Of a DNA stretch of 64,000 bases, positions 36,098 through 49,100 are shown one piece after another. Within the stretch, counting starts at the first letter, position 1. Each line of letters begins with the position of its first letter. Position numbers and translations under genes: made by a program. The DNA lies in NCBI GenBank assembly GCA_003971905.1, contig RSEE01000105.1, positions 150,498 through 214,497 of the forward strand, in the 5' to 3' direction. The notes below the pieces were generated by a model, which was not told the origin of the DNA, ran no database searches, and saw only the letters and a list, made by a program, of their open reading frames with translations. Source of the DNA: Moniliella sp. 'wahieum' (taxonomy: Eukaryota; Basidiomycota; Moniliellomycetes; Moniliellales; Moniliellaceae).

Positions 36098-37058
36098 GAA
36101 GAGTCATCGTCGGTCCCATAAGAAGCACCACTCTGTCTCCTCTCCTCACTCCCCCCGCTCACAAGCCCGTGTCCGACTGGACCGAGACGGACGATCGACT
36201 CACCTCGGAATCTGTTTCGTCTGAAGCGCATCATGGCTGGGAGTCTCCACCGTCCCCACTGACGGTGGCTTGACCGACCCTTCAACCAAGTCCGCTCTCC
36301 CGTCCCGCCAGCGCAGTGGCAAACTCAAGCCCAAACAAAAGGAACCCAAAAAGGCGACACAGTCCTCGTTCCAAAACGGTGACAGCTCAGACGAAGATGT
36401 GTTTCACGATGCGTTGGAGCCCGACGAGGCTTCGATGGCAATGGCGCGCAAGTATCAGCTGGCAACGTTGGAGGGCGCCTTGGCCGAATCCAAGTCCCGG
36501 TCGCGCTCCCATCAGCGTAGAACGTGGGCCCGTGGACCGAGCGTGTTTGATGAGCCCCAACACCCCGAATCGCACACCAAACCGCTTCCGCAACATCGTT
36601 CCTACGTTGTGCAGCGCGCTATCACCGACCCTGTCGACTCGATTCGTGCCGTGTCCGGACGGGGGATCGGCCACCAGCTGGGATGGGTTTCCGTCAGGCG
36701 AGGCGAGTGACGCGTACTCTGGCCACCGGGGGTACTACAGTTCGGGCCGTTCCGGCCGCTCTGTCGTTGCTCTCTCTGGTCGGTCGGGCGGTCGGGCGCG
36801 GAACGGAACGGTCGGAACCTACAGGGTATGGTATGGGGCGTACACCAACTACAACTACAACCCCGGTCCTCTTTCCTTCTGGGGACGAGCGCGTGGGCAA
36901 GGGGTCCGGTCGTCAGGCTGCTGTCGGCAAGGGGGCTACGCATGAGCAGCAGCAGCTATGCCTGGTCGACCGACGAGGATTCTAACTTTGGCCCCCACAC
37001 TCCAACAAGCACGGCCGTCGCGGAGGCAGCATTCGTCGTGCTGCAGCAACCTGTTTAG
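36098..37058 (+). CDS. Possible C-terminal extension of the CRAL-TRIO protein, or small separate gene
   Basis: Coding-like frames continue after the apparent stop at 36,097. They include DWTETDDRLTSESVSSEAHH, QRSGKLKPKQKEPKKATQSS, SSDEDVFHDALEPDEASMAM and HRSYVVQRAITDPVDSIRAV, then an Arg/Gly/Tyr/Ser-rich tail ending near 37,058. The composition is charged and disordered. Since one-base slips are frequent in this window, the stop at 36,097 may be artificial and this may be the tail of the same protein. A separate small gene starting at 36,270 is the alternative. Confidence 0.45.
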
Positions 37059-37907
37059 CCGCAAGAAGTAAGTGGGAGGGGCAGGTTTGGACCATCATCT
37101 CATCCCAACCGACTTGGGTCGAGAATGCTTCTCGACAACCCACACCCTTCTGCCTCCTCTTCTCTTATCCGCGATCTCCGTGTCGTGCTTCTACGATCTT
37201 CTCATTTTCCTTGACGAACCCAATTGCTCGTACGAACTCACAGCAGCTTTTTTGCATGCTACGACGATACACCTTCTGATATCCTACCTGTGATGCTGAT
37301 GCCCTTTTCAAACTGTGTTCCCTGTGGCCCTTGACGCTCCATTTTCCTTTCCATTTTCCATTTCCTCTGGCCTGCTGCGTGGTTGTCCCGTTCTCTACTG
37401 CCGTCAGGTTTCTTTCTAGTTACCAGTTGTCCCCCCGCGAACACTCTCTCGTTTGGTTGGACCGAGCCCCCCATTGGGCTTTGAGCGCGCGTTGCAGCTT
37501 CCATCGTAGTTTGGTACACAATCGATCGGCTTCCCACCCACAGCAGATGGATATCACGGAGATACATGCAGGATTGGAGAGCAGACGGCATATGCGGACC
37601 TGTGCGTGCTTGGACAATCAGAACGCAATCATCGATCGGTTCGACGACCGAGAGGACATGTTACCAACGCTGAACGTTCCAGTTGAACTGCATGCGGATG
37701 GCACGCACTGGGACTAGGCGGCCCGAGCTGCAATGCAATGAATGTTGAAGCTTGAGCTCGAAGCTCGAAGCTTGCTGTCCAACCGACCCAGACCAGCGGG
37801 GGGAGGGCGGCTGGGGCGCCCACGGCGCTCCCACCACCCTCTGTCTTCTCGTCCCTGTCTGGTGGTGTGGTGTTGTGTGGTCTCTGGCCTGGTCTGGTCT
37901 GGGTCGA
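37059..37907. other. Intergenic; no gene seen
   Basis: Pyrimidine-rich DNA without a supportable gene. It contains AAGCTT/GAGCTC heptamers (AGCTTGA, GCTCGAA, GCTCGAA, GCTTGCT) at 37,749-37,776, shortly before the next coding region. Confidence 0.5.
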
Positions 37908-40319
37908 TGGCCATGCCCCGTCCCGTGCCGCCCAGCGACGGACCTCCAGCGTCTCCCTCGCGCTGCCCACAAGCGCAAAGCTCGCGCCGCGCCTCCTCAC
38001 CGTGCTCTCGGGCCTGTGGCGCCGCCCTGCGTCGCCACCAGCCCGCAGTGCCCAACCCGCCGACGTCGATGCTCGTACGCAGCCCCACCCATTATGCCCT
38101 CCCCCACGTCGGCGCCGCAAGCTCGGCCGCGCCTGCCCCTCTTCTCCGCCCCTGCGTCCTGGCCCGCTCTGCCCGCCCGCTGCCCACGCTGCCCACACCG
38201 TCCCGCCGGCATCCCTCTGGCCCTCGCCCACCACGCCTCGCCGGCCACCTTCTCTCTCCAGCGCACGCGCCACATGCATGCCGCTCCGGCAGACCAGCGC
38301 GCCTGCTCTCCCTCCGCCCACGGCGCAGCTCCCTCTGCCCCCCCCGGCCCCGCACCCAGTGCTCCCTTGCCCATCCCGCCCTCTGCCGCGCCCACACGCC
38401 GTGCCCCTGCCCAGCCGACCAAGGCGTATCCGCCTTGCTCCCGCCGTCCGCGTGCCACCGGACTTGGACCAACAACTGGAGGAACGGCCCATGTCCAGAG
38501 AGTCCTCTGTCATTCCCTCGTCGCCCAAGCGGAGGGCCACGCTGTGTTCCTGTGCTGCGCATTCCCACGAATCGGGGCTTTCTGTTGCTCGGCAATCCTT
38601 CGTTTCCGTTGCGCACGAAGGACTGGGGCTAGGCATCCGACTGGGACGAGAACGGGGCGCGGCGGTGTTGGATGGGGCATCTGTACGGACGACGATGACA
38701 TTTCTCTCCACTCGGCTCGATCGAACCCCAACCAATCCTCCTCATCGTCCCCTTCCCATTCGCCTTTGTCGTCATTGTCTCCCTCGCTCCCTCGCTCTGT
38801 CCCGCCTCTACCTCGTCATCACACAGTCCCTCTACCCCTCGTTCGATACCGCACACCTACTTCACCCTCATTCCCCCCGCTCTGACTACTTCTCTGTTTT
38901 CTCCTCAGATCACGCCTCCTCCTGTTGCCCCCTTCCTCTTGCCCACACAGACACTTGTCACTCCCGCCCAGGGCACCGACCACAGCCCCACTCTCCGCAA
39001 GGACCGGCCTTCCCCCGCCCACCACGCCCGTGCCACAGAAGAGTGATGGTTCCTTCCCCTCCCCCCCTCCGGTTGTGCTCGGCGACGGGGACCGGGCTCC
39101 ATCCCATTCCAGCGTGGGGGAGGCGGTCCCGGTTCCCACTCTAGCCAAGGAAGAAGAGGCACTCCCTGGCCCCTTCTCCACCTTCGCCGCACCGATGGAG
39201 ACAGCCATCCCCCACGTCATTCCGAAAGGAACCCAAGCGAATGCAGACTACCCCCCAGTCTTCCCGGGGAGGAGGGACCGGGCTGCTGCGACCGCCATCA
39301 CCCGAATGGGGCGGTCCCTTGTCCTCCCCAGCCCCTCGTGGTAGAGATGGAAACGGCACCCGCTCTGCCGCCTACCACACTCTTACTTGGACGACGAGAC
39401 GATTGGCACACCCCGACAACGAGTACACAGTGCATCACTTCTTGCTTCTCGGCCGAGCCGGAGCCCGTCGGTACGAACGTCTACCAAGCGCACATTGCGT
39501 ACCAATTCGCTCCCACTCGCAGCGGTCGCCCGCCAGTCCACCTGGTCCTCTTCAACGGAGGAAGTGCTGCCCCCGCGCGACCCTTCCATCACGTTTTCCC
39601 CGCTTGAAGCGGGCGGGAACCTCCCCCGCTCCCTTCCGCGCTGGGGTAAGTTTTGGCGTCGGCCTTCTCCTCCAGAAGGACGGCGACCTCGACGGTCCCT
39701 CGATACGTTCCTTGCTTCCTCAACGTTTTTGCGCGGCAAGTTTGCCCCTGCCAGTCCTTCTCCTTCCACCTCTGCGTCCCCCTCTCCTTCCCCGTCTCCC
39801 CGCCCGTCCAAGGGAAAAGGACAGGGAAAGGGAATGGGAAAGCAAAAGGAAAAGGGAAGGGAGGACCGTGCCACCACTAAGCGCCCACTTCGTCGCACCC
39901 CCAAACCACCCACCATCCCGCTCATGCCCCCGGATCCGTTCGCTCCACCTCCCGAAGGAGCTCGGATTCTTCCCTCGCCTGTGCGATCAATGGCTGCAAA
40001 TCCCTACCGTATCTTCCCCTCCTTCCCTCGCCCGACCCACCACTCCCACCCCATCTCCGTCTTCCATCGTACCCCGCCACAACAGCCCAGACGATACAGA
40101 GAAGAACGACAAGGGGACGGAGGGGAAGGGGAAAAGATCGGTTTCCCTTCCCCTGGGGAACGATGTACGGCGGTGCAAGAAGAAGGCGTTACCTCCCCCA
40201 CGCGACTTGACCATGTTTTTCCCGCTGCTAACCGCGAGGGGAAGGATGGTATCCCTTTCCCGCGCCGTGCGCCTGTGCTTACCCTTCCTCCTACGCCCTT
40301 CGTGCCGCCGCGATCCTAA
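37908..40319 (+). CDS. Large Ser/Pro-rich disordered protein (hypothetical)
   Basis: Several overlapping plus-strand open frames look like one protein whose frame slips repeatedly. Coherent pieces include HSARSNPNQSSSSSPSHSPL (38,720-38,780), VPQKSDGSFPSPPPVVLGDG and FAAPMETAIPHVIPKGTQAN (about 39,030-39,240), and a long final frame from 39,387 to 40,319. That frame holds DDETIGTPRQRVHSASLLAS, PRDPSITFSPLEAGGNLPRS and a Lys/Gly-rich KGKGQGKGMGKQKEKGRED. No domain is recognisable and it is probably intrinsically disordered. The start codon (ATG at 37,908 proposed) is uncertain, and the first kilobase could be non-coding. The last frame is the best-supported part. Confidence 0.5.
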
Positions 40320-41259
40320 CCGTATCCTTTTGTCATGGGTTTCCTGAGTCTCTCTGCTGGCTTTGCGGTCGCTCGTCTTTTTGACTAGACTATTTTTTTC
40401 TGCCCGTTCGTTCCACGGCATCTGATCGATCCCCTCTCTCTTTGAGATTCTACTTACTTTTACTTTCTCCTATGATCCGGTCGTTCACTTAAGCGCTAAG
40501 CCCCCATTCACTATTCACTATTCACCATTCACTATTCATACCTCATGCGGTTCTGTACTTACCTCTGACTTGCGCTTCATTTCTTTTTCTTGCGCTACCC
40601 TTCCTTCTCCATCCTATCTCCCAGGCTCGGTTTAATCTCACCTTCGTTCTTCATTCTGCTCCAAGCGCAGTTGCTGGCGTCTGTGCTTCGCATCGTATGT
40701 ATCCTCGTTGAGTTGGTCCCTGCTAGCTGTCGTGCCGCGTCGTGGCGAAATCGAATGTGTCCAAAGTCCAAAGTCCCTGTCCAATGTCCTATGTCCAATA
40801 TTCAATCCTCTCTCGTTTGTGCTTTTCCTTGATCCATAATGGCTGCCTTCGCTGCATCCACAATGATGTCCTGTACCTGCTTTACTTTGCCTGTGCTGTG
40901 GAGAGAGAGATAGGCCGGCGGTGGTGCGCTGTGGGTCCCAAGTAGATGCAAGGTGCAACGGCGGGGAGACAGGTGGATCAGCGCGCTGAACACCATCACC
41001 TCCGTGGTGCAGTCGAGTGCGTTTTCGTTGCTCGAAAGAATGTCCTGTTGCGAAAAAGAGAGCAATCCCCAATCCAGTCTCCATGAGTACTGAGTAGCTT
41101 GAAGCTTTCAACATGGTAGGCTTGGTATTTTTTTTTGGTGGCCGTCGACGCCGTCAGTTTCGAGTTTCTCGTGTTGACCGTCTGTTTCTTCCGAGTCGAC
41201 TCGGCCTTGTGGGAGCTTGACGCCGCCCGGCCATCCCAAGCCCATCCGCAACGCCCTCC
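40320..41259. other. Intergenic with non-palindromic heptamer runs
   Basis: No gene seen. Two runs keep a 7-bp period without palindromic cores: ATTCACT/ATTCACC at 40,506-40,540, and GTCCAAA, GTCCAAT and GTCCTAT units at 40,759-40,806. An AGCTTGA/AGCTTTC pair lies near 41,096-41,110, about 150 bp upstream of DPH7. Confidence 0.6.
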
Positions 41260-43005
41260 ATGCCGCCGCCGCTGCGTCCGCCACTCGAAGGTGAGTCTGA
41301 CACATCGCCTTTCGTCGCTGTCGGGCGTAGACACTGACGCCGCCGCCGCCGCCCTCTTGCCAGCGCCCTCGCTCTACACGCGCTCCACCGTCCTGTCGGC
41401 CGACTCGGCCGAGGGCCATCCCTCAGCCCCACGTGTCTTTGCCGTCGGCACGTACCATCTGGACCAACAGCCCCCCCCCCCCCTCCTTCCACTTCTGCTC
41501 CTGCTCCTGCTCCTGCTCCTGCTTCGGCCGAGCTTGGCCAGGCGCCCGACGCTCCTCGCCCTCGTACTCCCGACCCCACCGCCGACGCCCATGACAAGGA
41601 CGACGACGACGATTTGGATCCTGCATCCTCCTCCTCCCCCGACTACACGCGTCGCGGCACCCTCACCCTCCTCCGCGCTGGCACGGGTTCCCCTCTGGAC
41701 TGGTACGCCTCCGTCGGCTTGCGCTGCTCTTGTTGTGCACGATCCAACTACTGACTTGACTTGATCTCAGCGAGATACTTCATGTCCTCTCCACCCCCGC
41801 CATCCTGGACATGAAGTGGACCAGGCTGCGCGACTCGGCCGCCTGCACGCCTACTATTTCCTTGGCTGATGCAACGGGCTACGTACGTCTGTTTGATGTT
41901 GACGCTTCGCTCTGCCCTAGGCCAAAGGCCGAGTGGCGGATGAATCCCCGCGGTGCGCTCTGCCTTAGCCTCGATTGGGCCGAGCAGGATCGGTTGGTGG
42001 TGAGCCAGAGCGATGGGACGTTGGCTTACCTCCCTTCGGCGCATGCTGCGCTCAACGACAACGTGCCTCTTCCTGCTGCTGTTGCATCACAGCAGACGCG
42101 AGCTGACTGCGAAGGGGAACCCCAAGACGACGATGATGATGACAATGATGATGATGATGAGGATGAGGATGATGACGCCGTCCAGGCGCACGCTCAACTA
42201 AACGACCCAGCCACGTGGACCACTACCGAACTGGACCACGTTGTGGGTCCCAACGTGTCATCGGGCCCCCCGCCACGGGGGCTAGAGACGTGGCAGGCGC
42301 ACGACAATGAGGCCTGGATCGCAGCGTGGGACAAGTGGTCGGGCGGACGCGTGTTGTGGAGCGGTACGTACCTGTTGCGGAGGAGCGTGCTCGGTGACAC
42401 TGCGCACGGAACACGGAGCACAGAGCACTGAGTACTGACCGAGCGAGGCCCATGGAACTTACATGGAGGGCAGGACCGGACGATTTGACATTCAAAGGGT
42501 GGGATGTCCGGATGGCCAATGGTTCGGCCGGTCGCAAACCCACCTTTGTCACTCGGCGCGGGTTCGAGGGGGGCGTGACGTGTCTGGCGAGCCATCCGGC
42601 CCGCGAGCACCTCTGGGCAGTCGGCAGCTACGATGAACGGGTGCGGCTGTTTGATGCTCGGATGCCGCAGCGTCCGCTCGAGTGCAAGGTGCGCCGGCCA
42701 TGCTGGATGTCGAGGGAGGCGTGTGGCGGCTCAAGTGGCACCCGCTCGATCCGAGCCGACTGCTGGTGGGGGCGATGCATGGCGGGTTCAAGGTCCTGCG
42801 CGCGGTCGACGGGGACAGCGCGCCCGACGCCAGCCAAGGGGAGCCGCTCGCGATCGTCCGCCGCTTTGATGAGCACAAGAGCATTGCCTATGGGTGTGAC
42901 TGGGACCGGGGTACGGCATCCGCCGGCTTGGCGCAGGCCGAGGACGAGACGCTGGTCTGCTCCGTGTCGTTCTACGACGCGAGGATGCACCTCTGGTATG
43001 GCTAG
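41260..43005 (+). CDS. DPH7: Diphthine methyltransferase-type WD40 protein Dph7 (WDR85)
   Basis: Dph7 removes the methyl ester of methylated diphthine, allowing the final amidation step of diphthamide synthesis on eEF2 in the cytosol. The proposed start (41,260) gives MPPPLRPPLE, a 40-nt intron (41,291-41,330), then LYTRSTVLSADSAE and VFAVGTYHLDQQ, which match the first propeller blade. The frame slips at a C13 run (41,471-41,483). Introns at 41,703-41,770 and 42,364-42,473 fit in phase. The second joins LWSG to PDDLTFKGWDVRMANG. The blocks EGGVTCLASHPAREHLWAVG, SYDERVRLFDARMPQRPLE and DVEGGVWRLKWHPLDPSRLL are characteristic of Dph7 rather than of general WD40 proteins. An Asp-rich loop (about 42,127-42,178) is inserted between blades. 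A slip at 42,696-42,697 precedes MLDVEGG. The protein ends ARMHLWYG at 43,005. Confidence 0.9.
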
Positions 43006-43126
43006 GGACGACGGCGCGCACTGCATTTCATGGGTAGTGTGGGAGTGTGCATCGGAGGTACAGGGTGGATGTGGATAGGAAGGAAGGGAAGGGGACTGGC
43101 GAGGAAAACGCGAGGACCGACGAAGC

Positions 43127-46100
43127 CTAGAGCATAGACCGACACAGCGGACACGTCGAGTTGCCCGAGGTGGTGACCCACTTGTACAGGCACTGGCCGT
43201 GGAACTTGTTCTTGCACGTCTTGCACGGCTTGGTCGGCAACGAGTGGTCCGCCGGGCTGAGGATGGAGTAGCAAATCGCACATTCTTGTCCTTCAAAGCC
43301 GGCAAAGCGCGCTTCGGCGTTCCGTCCAAACAGCGCGACCGCATCGAGCAAGGGCGCGTTCCGGTTGGCGACCAGCTGCTGCGTGGCCAACATCCAGGCG
43401 CGCCACTGCGCGACCGGCACCGCGGGCGGGTTCCGACCGCCATCGCCAATGCTGACGGGCGCGAGGGGGAAGTTCGCGGAAGACGGACACGCACCTCGAG
43501 CGTCTCTTCGTCCACCGTGTACGACGCCACGGCCTCGTGCGACCCGGCCGCACGCACGCCCAGGCCGGCAATGCCCAGTGCGCCCCCGTGGCGGGCGAGC
43601 TGGTTGCCGCCTGCACCTCGGCCATCTCCCATCCGGCCAGGAGGGGCGTGCAGAAGCGGACCGTGAAGCGCTCCACGGCACTTGTCAGTGCCGGTCCCGC
43701 AGACTCGTCCACCACGACCGCACCAGCGCCGCACGGTGGCCAGCGCACGGAGGTACACGTGCGCGGCCAAGACCGACAGAGCGGACGGGTCGGTGACATC
43801 GAGCAGGTCCAAGTACACCTCTTCAATCGCCCACAGATCCAAGTCCAGCTCCTTGGCCTGCAGCGCAGGCAACAGCGTGTCAAACGTCACGGGCAGCAAC
43901 GCCTTTTCTACCGCGCGCGCACGCCGCAACCGATCCATCACGCCGTCGCAAGCGGAAGCGACGCGCCATCAAAGTGATCCAGCAGCAACAGCCAGCCCAA
44001 AAGGGTCCCCCAGGCGTGCCGTCGATCGACTGGGCTCGCACTCGGCTCCTCGGGCTCCCCGGGCTCGCCGAGCAAGAGCGAGGTGCGCGTACTAAGCGCA
44101 TCTAGAAGCCCAACAATGAAGTTGGGTGCCTTGTCCATCGACGGGGGAGACGGTACACGCTCCAACGGCGCTGCACTGCTGGCGTGCGAACCATCGCTCT
44201 CCTCGTCCTCTTCGTCCTCGTCCTCTCCCTCGTCGTGCGAACCACGGCTGTTCATACCCTCTTTCGAACGGGGGGATGGGGCGTGGCTGGGTCGGGCGTG
44301 GCACTGGCAAAGCTCGTCTCGGAGGAAGAATCATGGTCGTCAGAAGCCAGGGATGTGGGTGGCTTGGTGTCGAGGTCTTCTTGCACCGTCTCGCGTTGAG
44401 CACTTGCCTGGGTCGCCGCTGCCACCCTCGGCCTCCATGGCCAAGCGCACCACTTCGTCTTCGGTGCGTTTCTTGACGATCGCACTGAGGCGGCGGAACG
44501 AGAGCAGCTGGACCGACGGCGTAGGACCGGCCAAAAGGAGCGAGACCAAGGTACGATCCACCGAGGCCGTCTGACCCGCTTCTTCCACGGCCGTATCAAA
44601 TGCCTTGTTGGGAATGGCAGCCATCAGAGGCAAGAGGGATCCCCACAGCGCGTCCTCACTGGTGAGGCAGCGGGCGGGGGCGTGGCCAACGCCTGCGATT
44701 CCGGCGCCAACGCAAGAACAAACCCACGACCAGTGCGTACACGCCGCCTCGGCGCTCGTTCCACGTATCGGCCAGGATCTGGTTGGAGGCGGCAAACCGG
44801 AGCAACTCGCCAAAAAAGGTGGCTGCTGCCGTAGCCGCGGGCCAGCTGGCCGGATCCTTGGGCGTCTCGGCCGCCATCTCCAACGCCATCTCGGCAGCGT
44901 CGACGAGGAACTCCCAGTGGCTGCCGGCGACTGTTTTGATGATGGGGAGGAAGCGGTGCCCAGGTAGCGATCTGGCCCGCCAGAGCGTCCGGCAACTCTT
45001 CTTCGGAAGCGTACCACTTTTCCAGGGCCTTGAGAGCGAGCACAGCACGGTGCGCAGTGATCGGCTCGGCGTCTTCAGGGCCTGGGCTGGTGGCGAGAAT
45101 GTAGGACAAGAGCCGGGCACCTTGCACGCCAGCCTCCTCCGGCCCGCACGCCAGTAAGACGAACGACGGCGTCGGTCTGCGATCGCTCAATCACCTTGTC
45201 CTCCCCATCTCCTGCACCAGCGCGCGCGCGACGGCCACACCCAGTGCCTCGCCCTGCAGGGCCAAGCCATGCGCCCACCGCACCCCTTTCTCCAACGCCG
45301 TCTGCGACGGCGCGCCAAAGCGCACCACGCCGGTGATCAGACGCTGCAGACTGCGCGTCGCGTTCGCATCCCCGGCCAAGGCGTCGCTGGCCAAGCGGCC
45401 AGCGACGCAGGTCAGGCCGTTGGCATCACTAGACTCGGCCCCCTTGGCGGCGTCTTGCACCGCGGCCAAGACAGCATCGGCAGCGCCACCGCGGGAAGCA
45501 GCAGCAACGGTGCTCGTCAAGCTGTGCACCACCTGATCAAAGACGACGTTGATCGCGTCCCAAGAGGAAGGATGGAAAACGTTGTTGGCCGTGCGAGGGG
45601 AGACCAGCATCTTCCGCCAGCAGCGCGAGGTACAGCCAGTGAATGAGCAGGTCGGGATACGCTTGTACCACCGTCTCATGTTCCTCGCTGACCTGGAGCG
45701 AGAAGAGAGTGGCACGCGCGTACGCCGAAGACCCAATTCGTCGTACACGCCCGCTTGGCCGGCGGAGCAGCGGAGCGGGCCTCGGCCAATAGACAGGGGA
45801 CCAGCGGATCGACCAAAGCAAGCTCGGGCTCGGAGGCAGGCAAGGACGAGCCAAGACGGTCAGTTCGTCCACCATCGGCGGAAGGACGCTGGCGATCGGG
45901 GCAGACACGCCGTCCGGAGCGAGGTGCGCAGCGGCTTTCTGCAGCACCTCGAGCGGCGCCGCGGTTGGGTCGGAGACCAAAAGCCAATTGCCCCGCCGCG
46001 TGCGTGATTACCTCGTCCTGCATCTCGGCCGGGAGGGCGAAGGTGAGGGCCCACAACTTGCGCGCCACGTCGGTTGCCTGTGCCGAGCTGCGCGAGGGAT

Positions 46101-49100
46101 CGAGACAGTGCGCTGCGACAAAGGCCGTGGGGAACAGATCGGCCATCGTGCCGGCCGATCCCACTTGGGCCGCGTCGCCCGCGGCCAAGATCTGCTGGAC
46201 CAGGCTCAGTCGTCGCCCGACCGACTCACTCTCCTTGGTGGAGGCCAGCACGGCGCGCAAATCGTATCGGCGCATGTCACCGCTTGCACCACCACCTCCT
46301 GCGCCACCTGCGGGTCGACAAAGGGCAAGGGCTTGCGAACCAAACGCAAGAGAACCTCGGTCGCCTCCGGACTGACCGAGGAGGCCGACGGCCCAAACAG
46401 TTCCTGCCCGAGCGCTGTGACGGTACGTTCCAAGGGCGCGAGTGTCTCTGCCCACTGAGCGTCGGCGCTGGAGGGCAGAAGCTTGGCTTCCACCTCAGCG
46501 CTCAGGTGGAGAAGAGGTGCCAACGCTGTCGTTTGCGCCGGCAGTTCTGGCAAGCGCGCAATGGCGCCCGTCAGCTTCATCCAAAAGCTAGGGAGGTCAA
46601 TAGGCGATTGGGTCGCAGCGGCAAGCTTGGGCAGCAGTGCAGCGATGAACTTCATCGTCACCGTCGGGCTGGCTCCTGGTGCAGCGCCATCAATTTGGCG
46701 AAGAAGAGCCAGCTCCATCCCAGCTTCCGCAGCCGCCGTCAGGCTATGGAGGAGATGATCCGCCTCCAGCGAGGCCACGGGTGGACGGCAAATCCGTGAC
46801 CAAGGTGGTGAGAAGGGCGAAGCGCGTGTCCGCCTTGCCCGCGTCCGATGCATCCTCTACGTCCCGTTGGACAAGGTCCCCGTGACCCAGGTAGCTATTT
46901 CGGACAGAGCGGTGGCAGCTTTCCATCGTGTTGGGCACGCCCGCCGGGGCAGGAGCGGAGAGAGAGCAACAATCTCCACCATGGCCGCCAGGTTGATCGC
47001 CGCCGTCTTGTCGGCCTCGGCGGCGGAATGGATAGCATCGACAAGAACGAAAGGGAGCAGGTCAACAGTCATCGCTGCGCCGGCTCGGCGCCAAACCGCG
47101 AAGGGTCTTGACGCTCTGTTGCACGAGCCAGGAGTGGTGTTGGCGTTGCCGTGCTGCGCGGCGGGACCGGTCAGGGTTGTGCTGGTGGAATCGGCCGTGA
47201 GCATGTCGGCCCACAGGCCACCCAAGGATGACTCCACCAGACGCTCCGCCGCAGCGACGTTGATCTGCTTTGGGTCCGCAGTTGGGCTTTGCAGGATCCG
47301 GCGCGAAGCAAAGATGATCACCTCGCATTCGCCCTCAATCAAGGCCTTGCGACGCTGGTCAGAGCAACCTGAATCGGGTCAAGAGCATGGGCGAACGCAC
47401 CAAACAATGCCCGGCGCAGCCGAAGAGCAGCTGGCGAGGTAGGCGACCAAGCACACCCAGGCAGCGTAGAGACAAAAAACACCAACGCCGGAGCTCCCGG
47501 GTGGGGCCCATGCAACAAGCGGCCCGAACCCATCGGACGAAGAGCTTCCACAGGGCGAGGCCAAAATGACCAAGGCGTCGTCTTCGGACCGGTCCCCCCC
47601 GTTCCCAGCGTCATCGCCTTCTCTTCGGTTTCCTCTTCGTTTTCATCTTCATCGCCAGCCTCGTCCTTATCCTCCTCATCGGCTTCGCTGTCCGAATCAT
47701 CTGTATCGGGCAAACACCAGGATTTGAGGCGACGCCCGCAGCAGAGGCACAATCGCCTCCAGCATAAGGCGGAAGGTCGAACCATCGCGTTCGGACCAAG
47801 CGTCTCGGAGGAGATGCACCAGGCGCGCAGGGGCGGCTTGTCCTGCTCATCCTGTGCGGGAGAGGGGGATGGGGGCGAGGGAGGCACGCCAAGGAGTGTT
47901 TGAAGAAGGGAGATGTGATGCGTGCACAACGACGCGATGAGGGCCCAGGCACGACCACGCAACTGAGGCGATGCGCCCGCAAGCGCTTGGGCGGGCGAAG
48001 GGCGGAGGGTGGCCGAGGACGGCGGATGGAAGCAGTCCCACAACTCGTCCGACGTAAGCAGAGCCGCCATGGAAGAATCGAGCGCAGCTGGGTCAGCGTG
48101 CAGTGTGTCTTGTCCCAACGTCGGGTCCTTGGCCACTGCCCACGCTAGCGATCCCAATGCGGCCGCCACGATACGGGCACACGTCGCCTCGATCGATTCC
48201 TCCACCGCCTCGTCGCAGTTCTTGGCATCGCGCACGGGTGTGCTGGCACCAGCAGGGCCCCCTCGACCTGGGGAGAAGACGTCAAGAGGGGCAAGAATGG
48301 CGCGGCTCAAGTGGTTGATAAATTCCTGTCGCACCTCCCCGACCAGCTGGACTGGCCCCGGTGGGCGGGGGCGAGGTAAAGTAGACATGCTGCTGGAACA
48401 CGGAAAACGCAGCACTGGCTACTGCTGCGTCGGTGTCGAACGCGAGCAGCGACCACGGGCCCAGGACGGCCTCGGTGTGCTCGGGCGTGCCGAGCAGCTC
48501 AGGACCGGTGACGTCAGACGAACGAGCAGGTCTGGATCTGCGCCGACAGTTGGCGAGGCGACGTGTGGGCGAGACGGAGAGGCGGGAAAGAGGTGGACCT
48601 GAACAAAGGGGGGGGGGGTTAGCATGCATCCCGGCGGGGGCGGGGGGGGTGGGAGAGCAGGACACGTACCCAACTGGGAAGCATCAGCACCAGCACCGAC
48701 TCGTAGTCGGCCGTCGCACGGGGGTCGGCAGGTGGGCAAGGGCGTACTCAAGGTAGTCTTGAGGCCCTCGAGGGCACGCTGGCGGGTGACCACATCCTTC
48801 TTGCCTGCCTTGCGGAGGAGGACGACGAGGTCGGCAGGCAGCTGGTGTGCCAGCCGAGCGTGTCGAGGGGTCGAGGACGCCTTGGACCTTGGGGGGGATG
48901 TACTGCTTGTTCTTGGCCTTGGCCTCGCGCTTCTGGCGCTTGGAGAGATGGGCGGCCTTGGGCTGCTTGGCCTGTTTGGCCTGGGCCTTGGCTGGGCTGA
49001 CCGGGGCGGGGTCGGAGGGAGAGGGCGGGGGGGTGGTGTCGGAAGGGATGGGCTCGGGCGCCGGGGATGGAGTGGGTGTCGGGGTCGGGGGCGCCGCCGG

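Noticed and set aside
37629-38735. Long minus-strand open frame opposite the Ser/Pro-rich gene
   Set aside because: It is Gly/Arg-rich, has no family motif and is the expected shadow of GC-rich coding or pyrimidine-rich DNA.
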